From Chionis minor (Eukaryota > Chordata > Aves > Charadriiformes > Chionididae): a DNA stretch of 64,000 nucleotides. How positions within the stretch are numbered: position 1 is the first letter of the stretch; each line of letters begins with the position of its first letter. The notes under the pieces were generated by a model that was not told the DNA's origin, did not search any database, and saw nothing but the letters and a program-made list of their open reading frames with translations. The stretch is from assembly GCA_013398295.1 (NCBI GenBank), contig VZSF01008870.1:840033-904032 (forward strand), given 5' to 3'. Position numbers and translations under genes: made by a program. Below are positions 63,369 to 64,000 of the stretch, piece after piece.

Positions 63369-64000
63369 ACAGAATCACGGGATCACAGAGTGGTGACCTT
63401 CAGAGGTGACCTTCAGAGATCATCTAGTCCAACCCCCCTGCCAAAGCAGGTTCACCTAGAGTGGATTGGACAGGAATGCATCCAGGTGGGTTTTGAATAT
63501 CTCCAGAGATGGAGACTCCACAACCTCTCTGGGCAACCTGTTCCACTGCTCTATCACCCTCAAAGTAAAGAAGTCTTTCCTTATGTTGAGATGGAATTTC
63601 CTGTGTTCCAGTTTGTGCCTGTTGCCCCTTGTCCTGTCGCTGGGCACAACTGAAAAGAGTCTGGCCCCATCCACTTGACCCCTGCCCTTTAGATATTGAT
63701 AAACATTGATGAGATCCCCTCTCAGTCTTCTCTTCCCCAGGCTAAACAGAGCCAGGTTTCTCAGCCTTTCCTCATAAGAGAAGTGCTGCATTCCCTTGAT
63801 TATCTTTGTAACCCTCCACTGGACTCTCTCTGGTGATTCTGGATTCCTAGTCTGTCTTAAACTGGGGAGCCAAGAACTGGACACAGCACTCCAGATGTGG
63901 CCTCACCAGGGCAGAGTAGAGGGGGAGGATGACCTTTCTCCGCCTGCTGGCCATGGTCTTTTTAATGCACCCCAGGATACCATTGGCCCTCTTGGCCACA
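63369..64000 (-). mobile_element. CR1 retrotransposon 3' part, minus strand, cut by the window edge
   Basis: On the + strand it starts with altered octamers (CAGAATCACGGGATCACAGAG), then the block ATCATCTAGTCCAACCCCCC. It continues to the window edge, so its CR1 5' end is not seen. Its minus-strand ORF2 frame stays open for about 140 codons (63,884 down to 63,456), with motifs [20 protein letters not shown] and [18 protein letters not shown]. The region between AGGGGATC and the tail, with CAGTTGTGCCCAGCGACAGG on the minus strand, differs from the other copies here, so it belongs to a different CR1 subfamily. I do not name the subfamily. Confidence 0.93.
63393..63418. repeat. 13-bp tandem duplication inside the CR1 tail region
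   Basis: GTGACCTTCAGAG occurs twice in direct succession (63,393-63,405 and 63,406-63,418), close to the 3' end of the minus-strand CR1. It is a local slippage duplication after, or shortly before, insertion. It could serve as a diagnostic marker of this copy. Confidence 0.9.

Larger units (their letters stand above)
56488..64000 (+). other. ATP10A: ATP10A intron 2 (partial, runs off the window)
   Basis: I looked for the next exon, which in the family should encode the segment leading to an ECEKPNNDL-like motif, and did not find it; the intron probably extends past 64,000. The stretch 56,494-62,651 shows no gene, RNA gene or recognisable repeat. It has short GC-richer areas around 58,000-58,200 and 60,000-60,200 with no coding support. 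Two CR1 elements fill the right end. Confidence 0.8.

Noticed and set aside
56488..64000. Search for ATP10A exon 3
   Set aside because: No stretch encodes the expected actuator-domain continuation (an ECEKPNNDL-like motif) between an AG and a GT. The exon is presumably beyond the window.
1..64000. CRISPR arrays, operons, phage or defence systems
   Set aside because: There are no regular spaced repeats and no compact gene order. Introns, a CpG island and CR1 elements show a vertebrate genome.
1..64000. tRNA, rRNA or snRNA genes
   Set aside because: I saw no convincing A-box and B-box pair with a cloverleaf, nor any ribosomal or spliceosomal RNA segment. A covariance-model scan (tRNAscan-SE, Infernal with Rfam) would settle it.

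Overview
The window looks like bird nuclear DNA. It is about 40% G+C, depleted in CpG outside one island, and very poor in transposons. The only dispersed repeats I recognise are CR1 non-LTR retrotransposon 3' ends, two of which carry the bird-typical ATTCTATG octamer tail. The species cannot be told from the sequence. No bacterial, phage, plasmid or CRISPR-like structure is present.

One protein-coding gene is supported, on the + strand: the 5' end of a class 5 P4-ATPase (phospholipid flippase), best matched to ATP10A. Positions 1 to about 11,580 are its 5' flank, with nothing coding that I can support. A CpG island at about 11,580-12,720 holds the presumed promoter and 5' UTR, including a 19-T run, an AGG/CCT inverted repeat ending in 17 C, and two upstream ORFs. 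Exon 1 (CDS 12,194-12,633) encodes the basic N-terminal tail and the first membrane hairpin. Intron 1 (12,634-56,282, 43.6 kb) is mostly unique AT-rich sequence with three CR1 fragments. Exon 2 (56,283-56,487) encodes the start of the actuator domain, including the DGET motif. The split codon joins in frame, so together the exons give the first 215 residues. Intron 2 starts at 56,488 and runs off the window end; I found no third exon. Near its right edge are two CR1 elements in opposite orientation, tails facing, 80 bp apart.

The two exons form one transcription unit; the phosphorylation site, nucleotide-binding domain and remaining helices lie beyond position 64,000. I did not find a new biological system. 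The points most worth following are the upstream ORFs and foldback in the 5' leader, the inverted CR1 pair in intron 2, and the repeat-poor 24 kb in the middle of intron 1.
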